NCBI GenBank assembly: GCA_017651385.1
Contig: JAGCCY010000278.1
Location: forward strand, 1-9,189
Source of the DNA: Lachnospiraceae bacterium
GTDB taxonomy: Bacteria; Bacillota; Clostridia; Lachnospirales; Lachnospiraceae
Direction: 5' to 3'
DNA length: 9,189 bases
The notes beneath the pieces are model-generated. The model was not told the origin of the DNA. It did not search any database and saw nothing but the letters and a program-made list of their open reading frames with translations. Position numbers and translations under genes: made by a program. This document shows positions 6,602 to 9,189 of this stretch, one piece after another. Each line of letters opens with the position of its first letter. Positions within the stretch are counted from its first letter, which is position 1.

Positions 6602-8209
6602 TTATCTTGTATTCTGTACTGCCGTAGCCTCTACCGAAAGAGCATTCTTATATTTCTCGATAAATTCGTCAAAGCCCTTTACATCAGCGGCATCGGGTGC
6701 CATGGTCTCAGCCTTCATGTCCTTAAATACCTTGTTTGAAAGATATTCGGGAAGAGTCTCATTATCCTTTTTCTGTACCATGTATGCGGCAAGTAATGCC
6801 ATACCCCAGGCTCCGCCTTCTCCTGCAGTCTCCATTACGGAAACCGGTGCATTTAATGCGGCTGCAAGAATGGACTGTCCTACGCCCTTTGTCTTGAAAA
6901 GTCCGCCGTGACCCGTAAGCGAGTCGACCTTAACACCTTCCTGCTTAAGCATTATGTCACATCCGATCTTAAGCGTTGCAAGCGATGCATAAAGATGAGT
7001 TCTCATAAAGTTTGCAAGATTCATGTTGGCATTCTGCTCACGCACGAACAGAGGACGTCCTTCATCAAACCTTGTAACACCTTCACCCGAGAAATAGTTA
7101 AAGGAGATAAGTCCTCCACAGTTCTTGTCGCCCGAAAGTGCCTTATTGTAAAGTGTCGAGAACAGTTTTGTCATATCGACTTCAACACCGTATGCTTCCA
7201 AAGATTCCTTAAAAAGATTAACCCATGCATTTAAGTCCGATGTACAGTTATTGCAGTGTATCATACCTACAAGACTTCCGTCGGGTGTGGTCACAAGGTC
7301 TACTTCTCTGTATACCTTTGAAAGATTTTTTTCTAGAACGACCATCGCAAATACGCTTGTTCCGGCAGAAACATTTCCTGTTCTTACTTTAACCGCATTT
7401 GTGGCTGCCATACCGGTTCCCGCATCGCCTTCGCAGGGTGCTACCGGAATACCGGCTTCAAGCTCTCCGTCTTCATCGATGAATCTGGCGCCGTCTTCCG
7501 TAAGCTTTCCGCCGCATTCGCCTGCAACCAAAACTTTAGGGAAGATCTCTTTTAACGTATAAGGCATGCCTTCCGCTTTAAGGATCTCATCAAACTTTTT
7601 AACCATATCGGCATCAAAGTCCTTTGTGGCGGGATCAATAGGGAACATACCGGAAGCTTCACCGATACCCATAACTTTCTCGCCTGTGAGCATATAGTGG
7701 ATATAACCCGCAAGCGTTGTCTGGAACGCTATATCTTTAACATGATCTTCCTTATTTAAGATCGCCTGATAAAGATGAGCTATGCTCCAGCGCTGGGGAA
7801 TATTGTAATCAAAGCATTTCGTAAGTTTGGCGGATGCTTCTTCGGTGATCGTGTTTCTCCAGGTCCTGAAAGGAACAAGAAGCTTTCCGTCCTTATCAAA
7901 TACAAGATATCCGTGCATCATCGCACTGATACCGATCGCGGCAGGTTTCTTTAACTTTACGCCGTAGCTGTTTTCAACATCTTTCTTAAGATCTTTATAG
8001 CAGGACTTAAATCCGGCGTGGATCTCATCCATCGGATATGTCCATATACCGTTGTCCAAATGGTTTTCCCACTCATGACTTCCTGATGCTATGGGTGCAT
8101 TGTTGTCGTCCGTAAGTACTGCCTTGATCCTTGTGGAACCGAATTCGATACCGAGAATTGCTTTCCCATCCTCAATTAATTTCTTGATCTCTTCCTTTGT
8201 GTAACCCAT
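6602..8209 (-). CDS. FGGY-family pentulose kinase, probable L-ribulokinase (AraK/xylulokinase-like)
   Basis: An ATP-dependent sugar kinase of 535 residues with the two-domain FGGY fold. The N-terminal phosphate loop is [10 protein letters not shown] (20-29), with Glu where most members have Asp. SAMMHGY (95-101) matches the GQMHG region of xylulokinases. The presumed catalytic Asp is D262 in [16 protein letters not shown] (277-285) begins the second domain, and [13 protein letters not shown] lies around residue 435. It is not a classical AraB by length or N-terminus. It resembles the proteins often labelled xylulokinase in Bacteroides and Clostridium arabinose clusters; the Clostridium acetobutylicum enzyme of this kind was named AraK (from memory). 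Its pairing with araD makes L-ribulose the likely substrate. The ATG at 8209 has AAGGAGG 5 bases upstream. Regulation is probably through the palindrome at 8223-8238. D-xylulose remains a possible substrate. Confidence 0.85.
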   Translation of the reverse strand: MGYTKEEIKKLIEDGKAILGIEFGSTRIKAVLTDDNNAPIASGSHEWENHLDNGIWTYPMDEIHAGFKSCYKDLKKDVENSYGVKLKKPAAIGISAMMHGYLVFDKDGKLLVPFRTWRNTITEEASAKLTKCFDYNIPQRWSIAHLYQAILNKEDHVKDIAFQTTLAGYIHYMLTGEKVMGIGEASGMFPIDPATKDFDADMVKKFDEILKAEGMPYTLKEIFPKVLVAGECGGKLTEDGARFIDEDGELEAGIPVAPCEGDAGTGMAATNAVKVRTGNVSAGTSVFAMVVLEKNLSKVYREVDLVTTPDGSLVGMIHCNNCTSDLNAWVNLFKESLEAYGVEVDMTKLFSTLYNKALSGDKNCGGLISFNYFSGEGVTRFDEGRPLFVREQNANMNLANFMRTHLYASLATLKIGCDIMLKQEGVKVDSLTGHGGLFKTKGVGQSILAAALNAPVSVMETAGEGGAWGMALLAAYMVQKKDNETLPEYLSNKVFKDMKAETMAPDAADVKGFDEFIEKYKNALSVEATAVQNTR

Positions 8210-8222
8210 TTTTCCCTCCTTA

Positions 8223-8238
8223 AGTAAAACGTTTTACT
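8223..8238. promoter_or_regulatory. 16-bp perfect palindromic operator (LacI/GalR-like) before the kinase
   Basis: AGTAAAACGTTTTACT is a perfect palindrome with a central CG, the form typical of LacI/GalR-family operators. It lies downstream of the proposed kinase promoter and directly abuts the ribosome binding site, so a bound repressor would block transcription just after it starts. It differs from the CcpA cre consensus at the outer T-G positions. The regulator is not in the window. As RNA it could also fold onto the ribosome binding site region. Confidence 0.65.
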
Positions 8239-8271
8239 AAAATAAGCATACTATACCGCTAAAGTATGCTT
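8239..8271 (-). terminator. Intrinsic terminator after the HIT gene
   Basis: On the minus strand AAGCATACT (8263-8271) pairs perfectly with AGTATGCTT (8244-8252) across a 10-base loop, followed by ATTTT (8239-8243). It starts 9 bases after the HIT stop. The same bases contain the proposed -10 region of the kinase promoter. Confidence 0.7.
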
Positions 8272-8276
8272 TACAA
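8248..8276 (-). promoter_or_regulatory. Possible promoter of the kinase-araD unit
   Basis: On the minus strand TTGTAA (8271-8276) is followed after 17 bases by TAGTAT (8248-8253). An overlapping TATAGT (8250-8255) is closer to consensus but at 15-base spacing. Either would start transcription near 8242, immediately ahead of the operator palindrome. It overlaps the HIT terminator hairpin. Confidence 0.4.
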
Positions 8277-8280
8277 TACA

Positions 8281-8691
8281 TCATTTAAAAAACAGTTTGT
8301 TTTTCATTTCCTTTTGTACTTCATCGGTTACCGTATTAGGTTTCCAAAGCATTTTCTGACCGTCATCTTTGTATCTGGGAATAACATGCAGATGATAGTG
8401 AAGTACACTCTGTCCCGCTGCCTCTTTATTGTTCTGGATAATATTGACACCGTCGCATTTTAAAACTTCAAGCTGGCGTGCGGCAACACGCTTGGCAAGC
8501 TTCATCGCCTTACCGAGCACCTCTTCGTCTATGTCAAATACATCCTGATAATGTTCCTTCGGAAGAATGAGAGCATGACCCGGATTGGCGGGTGATGCGT
8601 CAAGAATGACCGTAAATGTATCATCTTCGTATATTATATTAGTATCAAATATACCGTTGGCAAGTTTACAAAAAATACAATCGTCTTTCAT
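8281..8691 (-). CDS. HIT-family (histidine triad) nucleotide-binding protein
   Basis: A small cytoplasmic nucleotide hydrolase/transferase of 136 residues, complete, of the HINT-like branch. The defining triad is H98, H100 and H102 in HYHLHVIPR; the middle histidine is the usual nucleophile for AMP-linked substrates. C5 and C8 (CIFC) with H47 and H98 form the zinc site seen in many bacterial members. PANPGHALILPKEH (34-47) is the conserved strand-turn ahead of the helix. The physiological substrate is unknown for most of the family. The ATG at 8691 has AAGGAG 8 bases upstream. It lies 25 bases after the SCP2-domain gene, probably in one unit with it, and is closed by a hairpin terminator. Confidence 0.93.
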   Translation of the reverse strand: MKDDCIFCKLANGIFDTNIIYEDDTFTVILDASPANPGHALILPKEHYQDVFDIDEEVLGKAMKLAKRVAARQLEVLKCDGVNIIQNNKEAAGQSVLHYHLHVIPRYKDDGQKMLWKPNTVTDEVQKEMKNKLFFK

Positions 8692-8716
8692 ATCTGTTTC
8701 TCCTTAAGGATATTAT

Positions 8717-9189
8717 TTACGAAAAAACAAACAGGCTGTCCAAAGCCCTTAAAGCGGTGAAATCGCCTTTCATCTTCATCTCGCCGGCCATAAAGGTACG
8801 CTGGAATGTTGCATTGCCTTTTACAATGTTTTTAAGCTTTTCGGCATCCAGAGTTATCTCGACGTCAACCTTATCCGCTTCTTTATATATACATTTGATC
8901 TCGGGACCTTCTATCGATACATACAGAGGAAGTTTATGAGTGTTTATCCTGAAAAGATAACTTGCATCCGTTCCCGCCTGAGGCTTAAACGCTTCCTCAA
9001 ATTCTTTTATATACTCGTCTTCATTATTCTCGGAGCCTGTTCCCATTAGATTTCTGAACATACTTGCAAGCTCTGTGATATCTTCCTTTTGCTTCTGCAC
9101 ATATGCGTCATCCGATGCATACTGGGAAAGCTGTTCTGTCTCCTGAGGCGTAAGATCCGCATTCTTTGTGATGTTGACTTTTTTCTTAA
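8717..9189 (-). CDS. SCP2 sterol-binding-domain protein, C-terminal part (cut by window edge)
   Basis: The reading frame is open from the window end to a TAA at 8717-8719, giving about 157 residues with no start codon at the edge. A GTG at 9100 is in frame, but coding continues upstream (KKKVNITKN, then LTPQETEQLSQYASDDAY), so the true start is outside the window. The last about 100 residues resemble an SCP2-type lipid-binding domain: YLFRINTHKLPLYVSIEG, a run of short strands with VDVEITLDAEKLKNIVKG, then the characteristic end GEMKMKGDFTALRALDSLF. The preceding segment (about 60 residues) is helical and charged and looks like a linker. From memory, Clostridia have proteins with a flavodoxin-like reductase domain ahead of such a linker and SCP2 domain; the missing part may be that. 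The ligand is unknown. Confidence 0.75.
   Translation of the reverse strand, partial: KKKVNITKNADLTPQETEQLSQYASDDAYVQKQKEDITELASMFRNLMGTGSENNEDEYIKEFEEAFKPQAGTDASYLFRINTHKLPLYVSIEGPEIKCIYKEADKVDVEITLDAEKLKNIVKGNATFQRTFMAGEMKMKGDFTALRALDSLFVFS

Noticed and set aside
8223..8238. CcpA cre site
   Set aside because: The CG core and A/T flanks fit, but the conserved T-G pair of the cre left half is replaced by G-T, and perfect symmetry fits another LacI-family operator better.
8717..9100. Separate 127-residue gene starting at the GTG at 9100
   Set aside because: The frame is open and coding-like up to the window edge (LTPQETEQL, ASDDAYVQ), and there is no ribosome binding site before the GTG. It is an internal valine codon.
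1..9189. Mobile element, CRISPR array, tRNA or rRNA, prophage or defence system
   Set aside because: No long repeats, transposase-like proteins, regularly spaced repeats or RNA gene signatures were seen. All substantial coding capacity is explained by core metabolic genes with uniform codon use.

Overview
The window is a stretch of bacterial chromosome in which every gene I can support lies on the minus strand. The genes are ordinary metabolic enzymes. The ribosome binding sites are strong (AGGAG type), the base composition is moderate (low 40s % GC by eye), and several intrinsic terminators are clear. Together with a split transketolase, a meso-diaminopimelate dehydrogenase and an AraK/xylulokinase-like FGGY kinase, this suggests an anaerobic Firmicute, most likely a Lachnospiraceae member such as a Butyrivibrio relative. 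That placement is inference.

In the direction of transcription (high to low coordinates) the layout is as follows. (1) An SCP2-domain protein, cut by the right edge, leads into a HIT-family protein and a terminator hairpin (8239-8271). (2) A pentulose kinase of the FGGY family follows, with a 16-bp perfect palindromic operator between its probable promoter and its ribosome binding site. A hairpin (6574-6596) comes next, then L-ribulose-5-phosphate 4-epimerase (araD). (3) A separate promoter drives the two-subunit transketolase (N then C subunit, TAATG overlap), which ends at a very strong terminator (3921-3957). (4) A further promoter drives meso-diaminopimelate dehydrogenase (ddh) and diaminopimelate decarboxylase (lysA), the last steps of a short lysine route. 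Ribulose-phosphate 3-epimerase (rpe) follows after 93 bases and ends at a terminator. (5) An extended -10 promoter drives carB, the large subunit of carbamoyl-phosphate synthetase, cut by the left edge.

The kinase, AraD, transketolase and Rpe form a coherent pentose module: L-ribulose to L-ribulose-5-P to D-xylulose-5-P, then into the non-oxidative pentose phosphate pathway. The lysine pair sits inside this neighbourhood but is set off by its own promoter and the upstream terminator.

I see no mobile element, CRISPR array, RNA gene or new defence-type system. The most unusual feature is at the transketolase N subunit. The start codon best placed behind the ribosome binding site is followed directly by an in-frame TAA, so the gene either carries a codon-2 nonsense change or uses an AUG-UAA start-stop element with reinitiation 24 bases downstream. 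Second is the compact overlap of terminator, promoter and operator in front of the kinase. No intergenic stretch exceeds about 150 bases.
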